This document shows, piece by piece, positions 52,850-62,064 of a stretch of 64,000 nt of DNA (position 1 is its first letter; each line of letters begins with the position of its first letter). Source of the stretch: Phaeobacter piscinae (GTDB lineage: Bacteria > Pseudomonadota > Alphaproteobacteria > Rhodobacterales > Rhodobacteraceae). The position numbers and the translations under genes were made by a program. The stretch lies in the NCBI RefSeq assembly GCF_002407245.1, contig NZ_CP010681.1, positions 1,860,001-1,924,000 of the forward strand. The letters run 5' to 3'. Below the pieces are notes generated by a model. The model was not told the origin of the DNA and searched no databases. It was given only the letters and a program-made list of their open reading frames with translations.

Positions 52850-53469
52850 TGGATACGGCCTTTCTGATCACTTCTTTTGTCACCCTGTTTGTGATCGTGG
52901 ATCCGATTGGCCTGACCCCCATCTTTCTGGCGCTGACGCAGGGCATGACACCAGCGCAGCGCCGGGCGATTGCCCTGCGCTCTACTGTGACGGCGGCGAT
53001 CTTGCTGGCGGTATTCGCTGCCTTTGGCGAGGCCGTGCTGGGATTTGCCGGGATCTCCATGGCCGCCTTTCGCATCGCGGGCGGCGTCTTGCTGTTCCTG
53101 ACCGCCCTCGACATGCTGTTTGAACGCCGCAACAAGCGGCGCGAGGACCGCAGCGAGGAAGATGATTTCGACGATCCTTCTGTCTTTCCGCTGGCGATCC
53201 CGCTGATTGCCGGCCCCGGCTCCATCGCAACGGTGATCCTGCTGACCGGTCAGCAGCCGGGGTTTGCCGGGTTTGCCATGGTGATGGGCGTCGTCTTTGC
53301 GGTGCTGGGTATCCTGCTGGTCATGTGCCTGTTCTCCGGTCTGTTTGAGCGGCTTTTGGGCAAGACCGGCATTACTGTCGTCACCCGCCTGTTGGGGATG
53401 CTGCTCGCGGCGCTGTCGGTGCAGTTTGTTCTGGACGGTCTGCGCGCCTTTGGCTTTGCCGGAGGCTGA
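52849..53469 (+). CDS. MarC family membrane protein
   Basis: A 206-residue inner membrane protein with six hydrophobic segments. Typical MarC parts are FVTLFVIVDPIGLTPIFLAL near the start and FPLAIPLIAGPGSIATVILL in the middle. Function is unknown; the name comes from proximity to the E. coli mar locus, and no antibiotic resistance should be assumed. It is coupled to the ABC-F gene by a one-base overlap and followed by the retropepsin-like gene after 68 bases. Confidence 0.92.
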   Translation: MDTAFLITSFVTLFVIVDPIGLTPIFLALTQGMTPAQRRAIALRSTVTAAILLAVFAAFGEAVLGFAGISMAAFRIAGGVLLFLTALDMLFERRNKRREDRSEEDDFDDPSVFPLAIPLIAGPGSIATVILLTGQQPGFAGFAMVMGVVFAVLGILLVMCLFSGLFERLLGKTGITVVTRLLGMLLAALSVQFVLDGLRAFGFAGG

Positions 53470-53537
53470 CCCCCTCGCAAGTGGCCGAATGCTCCCCATA
53501 TTGAATAGGGAGGCGACCACCCCTTAGGAGACAGACA

Positions 53538-54119
53538 TTGGACGCAATCGACACCCCACGGCTGATTTATCTGCTTCTGCTTCTGGTGGCCGTTGGCTCC
53601 TGGGTGTTCGTGCAGAACCGGCAGGGGCTGGGCAAGACAGTGCAGCAGCTGGCGATCTGGGCGTTCATCTTTCTTGGGGTGATTGCGGGCTACGGCCTCT
53701 GGGAAGATATCCGCAGCACCGTTCAGCCGCAGCAGGTGGTGATGCGTGACGCGGGCCGTGTGGATGTGCCGCGCGCCCGCGACGGGCATTATTACCTGAC
53801 CGTGGATGTGAATGACGTGCCGGTGCAGTTTCTGGTCGATACCGGCGCAAGCGCCGTGGTGCTGAACGAGGAAGACGCCCGGCAGGTTGGCCTGAACCCC
53901 GATGATCTGGCCTATCTGGGACGCGCACGGACCGCCAATGGCGAGGTGCGCACCGCCTTGGCCAAGGTTGAGAGCATGTCGCTGGGCGGCATCACGGACC
54001 GCAATATCACCCTCTCGGTCAATGAGGGGCAGATGGATCAGTCGCTCTTGGGGATGGATTATCTGCAACGCTGGTCGAGCATCGAGATCCGCAACGGATC
54101 GCTGATCCTGACCCGCTGA
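53538..54119 (+). CDS. Membrane-anchored retropepsin-like aspartic protease (TIGR02281)
   Basis: A 193-residue protein with two N-terminal membrane segments (about residues 8-24 and 38-54) and a C-terminal clan AA aspartic protease domain. It carries the catalytic motif FLVDTGASAVVLNEEDARQV and the later QSLLGMDYLQRW. One active site per chain implies dimerisation. The best start is a TTG at 53538, since TTAGGAG lies nine to ten bases upstream and no better ATG exists. Substrates are not known. Confidence 0.9.
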   Translation: MDAIDTPRLIYLLLLLVAVGSWVFVQNRQGLGKTVQQLAIWAFIFLGVIAGYGLWEDIRSTVQPQQVVMRDAGRVDVPRARDGHYYLTVDVNDVPVQFLVDTGASAVVLNEEDARQVGLNPDDLAYLGRARTANGEVRTALAKVESMSLGGITDRNITLSVNEGQMDQSLLGMDYLQRWSSIEIRNGSLILTR

Positions 54120-54139
54120 GGTTGGGGCCAACCTGCGCC

Positions 54140-54613
54140 TTAGTCGCCGCCCGCTGTTTTCTCGGCCTTTTTCTCCCAGCGCCCGCTCTCTTCGGACCAA
54201 TATTGGGCGGAACAGCCCGCATCGGTGAGGGATTTCCACTGCACCCGCGCGCGGGCGACCGCGTCGGGGTTGGTGCCGTCAAAGAGGATACAGACGCGCT
54301 CTAATGCGGTGACCTCCTCCGCCGCGACCTCAGCCCCATCCACCGCCATCAGGCAGCTGATGCCGGGCACCGGCGTGGTCTCATGGCTGAGCAGGACAGG
54401 CTGAAGCGCGTCATGGGGGCCGCCGACCAGGCCATGGGGGAGGAACTGATCCTCCGCCCCCAGCCACAGCCGTTCGTCCAGCCGCGTGATCCGCGGCAGG
54501 TCCACGCCGCGCACCACAATGCGCCAGCCAGCGCCAAGCGCCTTCTCAAGCAAAACCGGCAGCGTCTCCTCAAGAGACCGCCGGGTCAGATGATAGAAAT
54601 AGGCCGCACCCAT
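54140..54613 (-). CDS. holC: DNA polymerase III chi subunit
   Basis: Clamp-loader-associated subunit of 157 residues that binds single-stranded DNA-binding protein. Visible family features are the N-terminal YFYHLTRRSLEETLPVLLEK, the RLWLGAEDQFLPHG core, and CILFDGTNPDAVARARVQWK. It lies downstream of pepA (34 bases) on the minus strand, the arrangement found in many proteobacteria. Confidence 0.93.
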   Translation of the reverse strand: MGAAYFYHLTRRSLEETLPVLLEKALGAGWRIVVRGVDLPRITRLDERLWLGAEDQFLPHGLVGGPHDALQPVLLSHETTPVPGISCLMAVDGAEVAAEEVTALERVCILFDGTNPDAVARARVQWKSLTDAGCSAQYWSEESGRWEKKAEKTAGGD

Positions 54614-54647
54614 GGTTTACGTCTCTGCCTGCCCCACGCTACCCGTC

Positions 54648-56123
54648 TCAGTCCGCTTCGAACATGTTCTGCACCAGACGGCTCAGCGCCATGACGCCCC
54701 AGCCGGTGGCGCCTTTGGGCGCATAATCGGTATCACTTTTGATGGAGGCCACACCGGCAATATCGAGATGGATCCAGGGGGTGTCGTCCTGCACAAACCG
54801 TTGCAGGAACTGGGCAGCGGTGATGGACCCAGCGGCGCGGCCACCGATGTTCTTCATATCCGCGATGCGCGATTTCAGCAGATCATCATAGGCCTTGCCC
54901 AGCGGCAGGCGCCATGCGCCCTCGCCCTCAGCCTCGGCGGCCTTGAGGAAGGCATTGCAGAGCGCATCATCGTTGGAGAACACACCGGCGTTTTCATGGC
55001 CGAGACCAATGATGATCGCACCGGTCAGGGTGGCGAGGTCGATCATCCCGGCCGGTTTGAACCGCTCCTGCGCGTACCACATCACATCGCAGAGCACCAA
55101 GCGGCCCTCGGCGTCGGTGTTGATCACCTCAACCGTGTCGCCCTTCATGGATTTGATGACATCACCCGGACGGGTCGCATTGCCCGACGGCATGTTTTCC
55201 ACCAATCCGACAAGGCCAACCACATTGGCCTTCGCCTTGCGCAGGGCCAAGGCGCGCATGGTGCCGGCAACGACGCCGGCGCCGCCCATATCCATGGTCA
55301 TATCTTCCATGCCCGCCGCAGGCTTCAGCGAGATGCCACCGGTGTCAAAGACAACGCCCTTGCCCACCAGCGCCAGCGGGGCGGCATCGTCGTCGCCGCC
55401 GTTCCATTGCATCACAACCACCTTGGAGGGGCTGTCCGAGCCCTGCCCGACCGAGAGCAGCGTCCGCATGCCCAGCTCTTCCAGCTGGGCCTCTTCCAGC
55501 ACCTCAACCTTGAGCCCGAGGCTCTCCATCTCGGCGAGACGATTGGCAAATTCGGTGGTGGTCAGCACGTTTGCAGGCTCATTGACCAGATCACGGGTCA
55601 TGTGCACGCCCTCGGCGACGGCTGCCAGCGGGCCATAGCTCGCCTCGATATCGGCGGGGGATTTATGGGCGATGACCACTTCCGCCTCGGACGGATCCTT
55701 GTCAGCGGTTTTGTGATCGTCAAAACGGTAGTCGCGCAGTGCCATTCCCAGCGCCAGATCTGCGGCGCGCGGCATGGAGCCTGCCATCACTGTCACTGGC
55801 TTGCCACCGCTGCGGGCGGCGAGTTTGGCCCCGGCTTTGCGCGCCTCAATGGCGCTGATCCGGCGCGGGGTCACAAGGATGTCCAGCGCCTCGGCCTTCA
55901 TGCCCGCGGGCCAGGCCAGCGAGATGACATCGCCGGATTTGGCCTTCTCAAAGCTCTTGGCCTCGACCAGACGCGCCAGCGCGCCTTTGGTCAGCCGATT
56001 GGCCGTGCGCGCAGCCTGCCCCAATGTCCCTTCGGGGGTGATCTGAACCACCACGCGGCCCTCGATATCGGAGAGGGTCTTGGGATCAAATTCGACAAAA
56101 CGTGTGGGGGTCAGCGGACGCAT
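54648..56123 (-). CDS. pepA: Leucyl aminopeptidase (cytosol aminopeptidase, PepA)
   Basis: Removes N-terminal amino acids with two metal ions in a hexamer. The ATG at 56123 (MRPLTPTRFVEFDP) follows AGGAG and gives 491 residues. The signature NTDAEGRLVLCDVMWYAQ is intact, and metal ligands are visible in LVGKGVVFDTGGISLKP. The sequence upstream holds a 13-bp tandem duplication. holC follows, and the neighbouring lptFG run is divergent, an order conserved in proteobacteria. Confidence 0.95.
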   Translation of the reverse strand: MRPLTPTRFVEFDPKTLSDIEGRVVVQITPEGTLGQAARTANRLTKGALARLVEAKSFEKAKSGDVISLAWPAGMKAEALDILVTPRRISAIEARKAGAKLAARSGGKPVTVMAGSMPRAADLALGMALRDYRFDDHKTADKDPSEAEVVIAHKSPADIEASYGPLAAVAEGVHMTRDLVNEPANVLTTTEFANRLAEMESLGLKVEVLEEAQLEELGMRTLLSVGQGSDSPSKVVVMQWNGGDDDAAPLALVGKGVVFDTGGISLKPAAGMEDMTMDMGGAGVVAGTMRALALRKAKANVVGLVGLVENMPSGNATRPGDVIKSMKGDTVEVINTDAEGRLVLCDVMWYAQERFKPAGMIDLATLTGAIIIGLGHENAGVFSNDDALCNAFLKAAEAEGEGAWRLPLGKAYDDLLKSRIADMKNIGGRAAGSITAAQFLQRFVQDDTPWIHLDIAGVASIKSDTDYAPKGATGWGVMALSRLVQNMFEAD

Positions 56124-56137
56124 ATTCGGGGCTCCTG

Positions 56138-56163
56138 TCAGGGTCAATTCTCAGGGTCAATTC
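56138..56163. repeat. 13-bp tandem duplication upstream of pepA
   Basis: TCAGGGTCAATTC is present twice without a gap, 14 bases upstream of the pepA start. On the minus strand each copy holds TTGACC, resembling a -35 box, so the copy number could affect pepA expression. It is probably a recent slip-strand duplication. Confidence 0.6.
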
Positions 56164-56371
56164 CTCAATGCCCAACAGGTAGCCTGCCTGTGCGGCGATG
56201 ACTAGGGTCAGATATATTTTAGCGCCGCGCCCGGCACAGATGGCGTGGAAGCCGCTGCGTATCAGACCGCCACCGGCTGACTGTCGCGCGCGTTCAGAAT
56301 GCAGTTTTCCCCGGCAATGAAATCCTCTAAGGTCACCTCAAAACAAGGGCAGTAGGATCTGGGGGGATCGC

Positions 56372-57523
56372 GTGTCACGATACGACAGATATGTGCTGTC
56401 CCAATACCTGCTGTTTTTCGGGTTCTTTGCCTTGATTCTGGTGGCCGTGTTCTGGATCAACCGCGCTGTGGTGCTGTTTGACCGGTTGATCGGTGATGGG
56501 CAGTCGGCGCTGGTTTTCCTCGAATTCACCGCGCTGGCGCTGCCGAATCTGGTGCGTATGGTGCTGCCGGTTGCGGCCTTCGCCGCCTCAGTCTGGGTGA
56601 CCAACCGGCTCAATAGCGAGAGCGAACTGACCGTGCTGCGCGCCACCGGCACCAGCCCCTGGCAGATGGCCAAACCGGCGCTGGTGTTTGGCCTCATCAC
56701 GGCTGCGATGATGTCGATCCTCACCCATGTGCTGTTGCCGGCGTCCATTGCGACGCTGGAGCAACGCGAATCTGAGGTTGCCCGCAATGTGACCGCCAAG
56801 CTGCTGAGTGAGGGCGATTTTCTGCATCCGGCGCGGGGCGTGACATTCTATATCGGGCGGATTGATCCTGATGGCACGCTGAACGACGTGTTTCTGTCGG
56901 ACCGCCGCAACCCCGCCGAAAGTGTGACCTACACCGGTGGCAAAGCCTATCTGGTGCGCGACGGTGAGCGAACTCATCTGGTGATGGTCGATGGCATGTC
57001 GCAGCGTATCAATGCGGAAACGCAGCGGCTCTCCTCCACCATATTCTCCGATTTCTCCTATGATATCAGCAGCCTTGCCAACAAAGCTGAAGAAAAGACC
57101 CGCAATATCCGTGCGATCCCCAGCCTCGAATTGCTGCGCGACCGCGCCAAGCTGATTGCCGACGGCCCCTATAGCGCCGGTGCGCTGGCGGAGGAGCTGC
57201 ACCTTCGGTTTGCGCGGGCGCTGGTCTGCGTGGCAGTGGTGATGATTGGGTTTGCTGCGCTGATGCTGGGCGGGTTCTCGCGATTTGGTGTCTGGCGGCA
57301 GGCCTTGCTGGCCTTTGTCCTGCTGATCTTCGTTGAGGGGCTGCGCGGCGTGGTGTCGGAACCAGTGCTGCAGAACGCGGATCTCTGGCCGTTGATTTAC
57401 CTGCCAACGCTGATCGGGCTGCTGGTCGGGCTGGTCTTCCTGCAACTGGCGGCGAAGCCACTGGGGCCAATCCTGGCGCGGGGCCGTCACAGCCGCCAAA
57501 GCCGCAGGGAGCGCGCAACATGA
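56372..57523 (+). CDS. lptF: LPS export permease LptF
   Basis: One of two membrane subunits of the LptBFG transporter that extracts lipopolysaccharide from the inner membrane. The start appears to be GTG at 56372, since MSRYDRYVLSQYLLFFGFF matches family N-termini. There are three membrane segments, a periplasmic beta-jellyroll domain and three more segments, 383 residues in all. It overlaps lptG by four bases (ATGA). A six-G ribosome site, GGGGGGA, precedes it. Confidence 0.95.
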   Translation: MSRYDRYVLSQYLLFFGFFALILVAVFWINRAVVLFDRLIGDGQSALVFLEFTALALPNLVRMVLPVAAFAASVWVTNRLNSESELTVLRATGTSPWQMAKPALVFGLITAAMMSILTHVLLPASIATLEQRESEVARNVTAKLLSEGDFLHPARGVTFYIGRIDPDGTLNDVFLSDRRNPAESVTYTGGKAYLVRDGERTHLVMVDGMSQRINAETQRLSSTIFSDFSYDISSLANKAEEKTRNIRAIPSLELLRDRAKLIADGPYSAGALAEELHLRFARALVCVAVVMIGFAALMLGGFSRFGVWRQALLAFVLLIFVEGLRGVVSEPVLQNADLWPLIYLPTLIGLLVGLVFLQLAAKPLGPILARGRHSRQSRRERAT

Positions 57524-58623
57524 CCCTCGACCTCTATTACGCGCGCCGGTTTCTTCAATGGTTTGCAGTGATTTGCGGGGTTTTGTTAACCCTTGTGATG
57601 CTGATCGACCTGAACGAGCAGATCCGTCGGTTCGAGGCGCAGGATCTGTCGCTGGGCCAGCTGTTTGGCCTGACGTTGCTGAACACGCCCGCCGCGCTGA
57701 GTGAGTTTCTGCCACTGATCATGATCCTCACCACCATTGTGCTGTTCATCGGGCTGGCCCGCAGCAGCGAATTGGTGGTGACCCGCGCCATTGGCCGCTC
57801 CGGCATCCGGGCGCTGGCGGCGCCGGTCCTGTTGGCGGCTCTCATTGGCGTGCTGGCGGTCAGCACGCTGAACCCGATCGTGGCCGCGACCTCCAACCGC
57901 TACCGCGACCTGGCGGAGACCTATCGCAACGGCGGCCCGGCGGCGCTGTCGCTTACTGGTGAGGGGCTGTGGCTGCGTCAGGGCGGCGCGCAGGGGCAAT
58001 CCGTCATTCACGCCACCGGCTATAGTGGCGATACCGAGAATATCACGCTCTATGATGTGACGATCCTGTCCTACGGACCGGAAGGACGCCCGATCCGCCA
58101 GACGCTGGCGGAAGAGGCTGCATTGGATAACGGTGACTGGGTGTTGACCAAGGCCAAGGTCTGGCCGCTGATCGTCGGCGTGAACCCGGAAACCAATGCC
58201 GAGCGCCACCCCACCCTGCGCCTGTCGACCACGCTGACCTCGGAACGGATCCGAGACACGCTGGGCACGGCGACGGGGATCTCGATCTACGATCTGCCTG
58301 CCACCATTCGCGAACTCTCAGAGGCGGGGTTCTCCACCAAACGCTATGAGGTCTGGTTGCAGGTCGAACTGGCGCGGCCCCTGTTTTTGATCGCCATGGC
58401 GCTGGTTGGCGCGGCCTTCACCATGCGCCACGCACGGTTTGGTGGCACGGGGCTGGCGGTGCTGACAGCGGTGCTGTTGGGCTTTGGGCTTTATTTCCTG
58501 CGCAATTTCGCGCAGATCCTGGGGGAGAATGGTCAGATCCCCGTGGCGCTGGCCGGCTGGGCACCGCCGGTGGCCGCTATCCTGCTGACGATGGGGTTAC
58601 TCTTACATGCCGAGGACGGATAA
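57520..58623 (+). CDS. lptG: LPS export permease LptG
   Basis: Partner of LptF in the lipopolysaccharide exporter, 367 residues with the same layout: membrane segments, a periplasmic domain, membrane segments. Typical parts are YYARRFLQWFAVICGVLLTL near the start and LLNTPAALSEFLPLIMILTT. It is translationally coupled to lptF and directly followed by lptD (one base between stop and start). The three form a single export unit. Confidence 0.95.
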   Translation: MTLDLYYARRFLQWFAVICGVLLTLVMLIDLNEQIRRFEAQDLSLGQLFGLTLLNTPAALSEFLPLIMILTTIVLFIGLARSSELVVTRAIGRSGIRALAAPVLLAALIGVLAVSTLNPIVAATSNRYRDLAETYRNGGPAALSLTGEGLWLRQGGAQGQSVIHATGYSGDTENITLYDVTILSYGPEGRPIRQTLAEEAALDNGDWVLTKAKVWPLIVGVNPETNAERHPTLRLSTTLTSERIRDTLGTATGISIYDLPATIRELSEAGFSTKRYEVWLQVELARPLFLIAMALVGAAFTMRHARFGGTGLAVLTAVLLGFGLYFLRNFAQILGENGQIPVALAGWAPPVAAILLTMGLLLHAEDG

Positions 58624-58624
58624 C

Positions 58625-60814
58625 ATGCGCCGCGCCCTGCTGCTTTCGACGGTTCTGCCTTGGTTGGCGCTGGGTCAGCTTGCCCTGCCCGAGAGCGCCC
58701 GCGCCCAAAGCGCACCGCTGGGCGCGGTGAGCGCACCAGCAGATAACGCCCCCGCAATTCTGGTGGCCGATCAGCTGTTCATCACCCCGGACCGCACCCT
58801 GGTGGCAGAGGGCAATGTCGAGGCGTTTCAGGGCGATGTCAGATTGACAGCGCGAAAGATCACCTTTGACCAGACGCAAGGCGCCTTGCAGATCGAGGGC
58901 CCAATTCGCATCGACGAAGGCGGCGATATCACCATTCTGGCGGATGCCGCTGAGCTGGACCGCGATCTGCGCAATGGTCTGCTTGTCGGCGCGCGAATGG
59001 TGTTCCAGCAGCAGCTGCAACTGGCCTCCTTGCAGATGACACGGGTCGGCGGGCGCTATACCCAGCTCTACAAAACCGCTGTTACTTCCTGCCATGTCTG
59101 CAACGACGGGCGGCCGCCGCTCTGGCAGATCCGGGCCGAGCGGATCACCCACGACCAGCAGGAACGCCAGCTTTATCTTGAGAACGCCCAGCTGCGGGTG
59201 CTGGACACCCCGATTTTCTATTTTCCTGGCATCCGCCTGCCGGATCCGACGCTGGAACGCGCCAACGGGTTTCTGATCCCGTCCATCCGCACCACCTCCA
59301 ATCTCGGCACCGGGGTGAAGGTGCCGTATTTCCTGACCATCGGCCCCCACCGCGACCTGACACTATCGCCGTACCTTTCGTCCCGCACCCGGACGCTGGA
59401 TATGCGGTACCGGCAGGCCTTCCGGCGCGGTGAGATTGAGATCAACGGCGCCTACACCCGCGATGAGCTGTACCGGGGCGAGGATCGCGGCTATGTCTTT
59501 GCCGAGGGGACATTTGACCTGCGCAATGAGTTCAAACTGCGCTTTGATCTCAAGACCGTGTCGGATGACGCCTATCTGGTGGACTATGGCCTGCAGGATC
59601 TGGACCGGCTGCGCTCCGAGGTGGTGGTGTCCAAAGTGCAGCGCGACAGCCTGTTCCGCGCCAGTGCGATTTCCTACAAGACGCTGCGGGATAGTGAAAA
59701 TCAGGATCTGATCCCCTCCTCCATCGGCAATCTCTACTATGAGAAGCGGTTCTTTCCGACCCGGATCGGCGGCGAGCTGCGGCTGTCGCTGGAAACACAC
59801 GGTCACAACCGGACATCTGACATCAAAGGCACTCTGACAGATCCCGGCGGCCGTGATGTTGGGCGCGCCACCTTTGATGTGGATTGGCAGCGCAGCTGGC
59901 GCTTTGACAGCGGGTTGGTGGCGGAATGGTCGCTGGGGGCTGCGGCAGATGCCTTCGCGGTTTATGATGATAGCGTCTTTGCCAACAAGACCTCACGCTT
60001 CAGCCCGCGCAGTGCGCTCACTTTCCGCCTGCCAATGACCCGGCGCGAGCAATCCGGCGCGACGCAATATCTGGAACCAATCCTGCAAATCGGCTGGACC
60101 AATACCGGCGATACGGCCGTGCCCAACGACGAGAGCAACTTTGTCGAATTTGATCGCGGCAACCTGCTGGAGCTCTCCCGGTTTCCAGCCACGGATGCGC
60201 GCGAGGATGGGGTGACCGTGGTCTACGGTCTGAACTGGGCGCGTTTCTCGCCCAGTGGCTGGCAGGCCTCGGCCACGATCGGTCAGGTGTTTCGTGACAG
60301 CGACGATGGCCGGTTCACCAAAAGCTCTGGTCTTGGCGGTACGTCTTCTGACCTCTTGATGGCGGCGCAGCTGAAGCTGAACGACGATCTGGCGATCACC
60401 ACGCGTGGGCTGCTCAACGGCTCGCTCAACTTCTCCAAGGCAGAGGTGCGCGGCGACTGGATGACCGACCGCAGCCGCCTCACCGGCACCTATATGTGGC
60501 TGGGCACCGACCCCGCAGAAGGCCGCTCCGAAGAGGTCTCCGAACTCTGGTTCGACGGCGCCTATGAGGTCACCCCCGGCTGGACCGCAAGTGCCAGTCT
60601 GCGCTACGACATTTCGGATGCCCGCGCCACCCGCGCCGGGCTGGGACTGGTTTATTCCAATGAATGCGTGAAGGTCGATCTTTCGGTCAACCGGCGCTAT
60701 ACATCGACAACAAGTGTTGAGCCGACAACGGATTTCGGCTTTACCATCGCGTTAAACGGGTTTTCCGTGGACAGCGGCAGCAAGAAGTACAGGCGATCAT
60801 GCAAAAACACCTGA
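58625..60814 (+). CDS. lptD: LPS-assembly protein LptD
   Basis: Outer membrane beta-barrel that inserts lipopolysaccharide at the cell surface. The ATG at 58625 gives 729 residues with a signal peptide (AALLLSTVLPWLALGQLALP-like) and an N-terminal OstA domain (about residues 45-160; VADQLFITPDRTLVAEGNVE). A long barrel region ends in alternating aromatic residues. A cysteine pair in TSCHVCNDGRPPLWQIRA and another Cys near the C-terminus (SNECVKVDL) may form the disulfides needed for maturation. It overlaps the next gene by 16 bases. Confidence 0.94.
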   Translation: MRRALLLSTVLPWLALGQLALPESARAQSAPLGAVSAPADNAPAILVADQLFITPDRTLVAEGNVEAFQGDVRLTARKITFDQTQGALQIEGPIRIDEGGDITILADAAELDRDLRNGLLVGARMVFQQQLQLASLQMTRVGGRYTQLYKTAVTSCHVCNDGRPPLWQIRAERITHDQQERQLYLENAQLRVLDTPIFYFPGIRLPDPTLERANGFLIPSIRTTSNLGTGVKVPYFLTIGPHRDLTLSPYLSSRTRTLDMRYRQAFRRGEIEINGAYTRDELYRGEDRGYVFAEGTFDLRNEFKLRFDLKTVSDDAYLVDYGLQDLDRLRSEVVVSKVQRDSLFRASAISYKTLRDSENQDLIPSSIGNLYYEKRFFPTRIGGELRLSLETHGHNRTSDIKGTLTDPGGRDVGRATFDVDWQRSWRFDSGLVAEWSLGAAADAFAVYDDSVFANKTSRFSPRSALTFRLPMTRREQSGATQYLEPILQIGWTNTGDTAVPNDESNFVEFDRGNLLELSRFPATDAREDGVTVVYGLNWARFSPSGWQASATIGQVFRDSDDGRFTKSSGLGGTSSDLLMAAQLKLNDDLAITTRGLLNGSLNFSKAEVRGDWMTDRSRLTGTYMWLGTDPAEGRSEEVSELWFDGAYEVTPGWTASASLRYDISDARATRAGLGLVYSNECVKVDLSVNRRYTSTTSVEPTTDFGFTIALNGFSVDSGSKKYRRSCKNT

Positions 60815-62064
60815 GTTTCCGGCCCCAAGATGCGGCCCCCTTCGTTCAGCGCCTAACCCAGAGCGCAGCAGCCATTGCCTTGGCAACGGCGGTCATGTTT
60901 GGCCCCGTGCCTGCGGCGGCGCAGGGGTTGTTTGCCCCGGCCGTGACGGTAAACGACGCCGTGGTCACCAACTATGAGCTGCAGCAGCGCGCCCGCTTTC
61001 TGACGCTGCTGCGCGATCCGGGCGATCCGCAGAAAAAGGCCCGCGAGGATCTGATCCTTGATCGACTGAAGCTGGATGTGCTGGCCCAGGCGGGGATTGA
61101 ACCCACGGAAGAAGAGATCGTCGAAGGCATGACTGAGCTGGCCGGGCGCGCCAATCTCAGCCTGCAGGAATTCCTGAATGTGCTGGGTCAGAACGGCGTG
61201 GCACCCGAAACCCTGCGTGATTTCACACGCGTTGGCATTGCCTGGCGCGAATATATCGCCGCCCGCTATCTGGCGCAGGCCCGCCCGAGCGAGGAAGAAA
61301 TCGACCGCGCCATGGGGCTGTCCGGCTCTGGCGGGGTTGAGGTGCTTCTGTCTGAGCTGATCATGCCGATCAACGCGCAGAACGCAGCCCAGGTTGAAGA
61401 CATCGCCCAACAGGTAAGCCGGATCACCACCACCGGTGCCTTCTCGCAGGCGGCGCAGCAGTATTCTGCTACGGCCACCCGGCAGAGCGGTGGTCGGCTG
61501 CCGTGGATGCCGCTGACCAATCTGCCGCCGCAGTTGCAACAGGTGGTACTGGGCCTGCGTCCGGGTGAGGTGACGGCCCCGCTGCCGCTGGATGGAGCCG
61601 TTGCGCTGTTCCAGCTGCGAGATCTGCGTGAAACCTCCGGTGCGGCGCCAAGTTATGCCGCCATCGAATATGCGGCCTATTACCTGCCCGGTGGCCGCAC
61701 CCCCGAGGCGCTGGCCGCAGGCACCAAGGTAGCAAACGCCATCGACACCTGTGACGACCTCTACGGTGTGGCCAAGGATCAGGATCCCTCGGTGCTGGAC
61801 CGCGAAACACTGGCCCCGGCGGAGATCCCGCAGGATATCGCCATTGAGCTGGCCAAGCTGGATCCCAATGAGACCTCACTGGCGCTGACCCGCAACAATG
61901 GTCAGACCCTGATGCTGCTGATGCTCTGTGGCCGCACCGCCGAGGTGAATGCCGAAGCCAGCCGCGAAAGCGTCGGCAACGCGCTGACCCAGCAACGGCT
62001 CGGGGCCTTTGCTGACAGCCTGCTGGAGCAGCTGAAAGCTGACGCACGGATCAGCGACGAATGA
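60799..62064 (+). CDS. surA: SurA-like periplasmic chaperone/peptidyl-prolyl isomerase
   Basis: A 421-residue secreted chaperone that helps outer membrane proteins such as LptD fold. An N-terminal signal region ends near VPAAAQG. A SurA N-terminal helical domain follows (about residues 45-160; VTNYELQQRARFLTLLRDPG), then one parvulin domain (about 180-280) with SGGRLPWMPLTNLPPQL. E. coli SurA has two parvulin domains; here only the first is clearly seen. The order lptD-surA-pdxA-rsmA is the same as in E. coli. Confidence 0.92.
   Translation: MQKHLSFRPQDAAPFVQRLTQSAAAIALATAVMFGPVPAAAQGLFAPAVTVNDAVVTNYELQQRARFLTLLRDPGDPQKKAREDLILDRLKLDVLAQAGIEPTEEEIVEGMTELAGRANLSLQEFLNVLGQNGVAPETLRDFTRVGIAWREYIAARYLAQARPSEEEIDRAMGLSGSGGVEVLLSELIMPINAQNAAQVEDIAQQVSRITTTGAFSQAAQQYSATATRQSGGRLPWMPLTNLPPQLQQVVLGLRPGEVTAPLPLDGAVALFQLRDLRETSGAAPSYAAIEYAAYYLPGGRTPEALAAGTKVANAIDTCDDLYGVAKDQDPSVLDRETLAPAEIPQDIAIELAKLDPNETSLALTRNNGQTLMLLMLCGRTAEVNAEASRESVGNALTQQRLGAFADSLLEQLKADARISDE

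Noticed and set aside
54612..56201. A 529-codon open frame on the plus strand opposite pepA
   Set aside because: Antisense of a complete, motif-bearing aminopeptidase, with composition typical of shadow frames.
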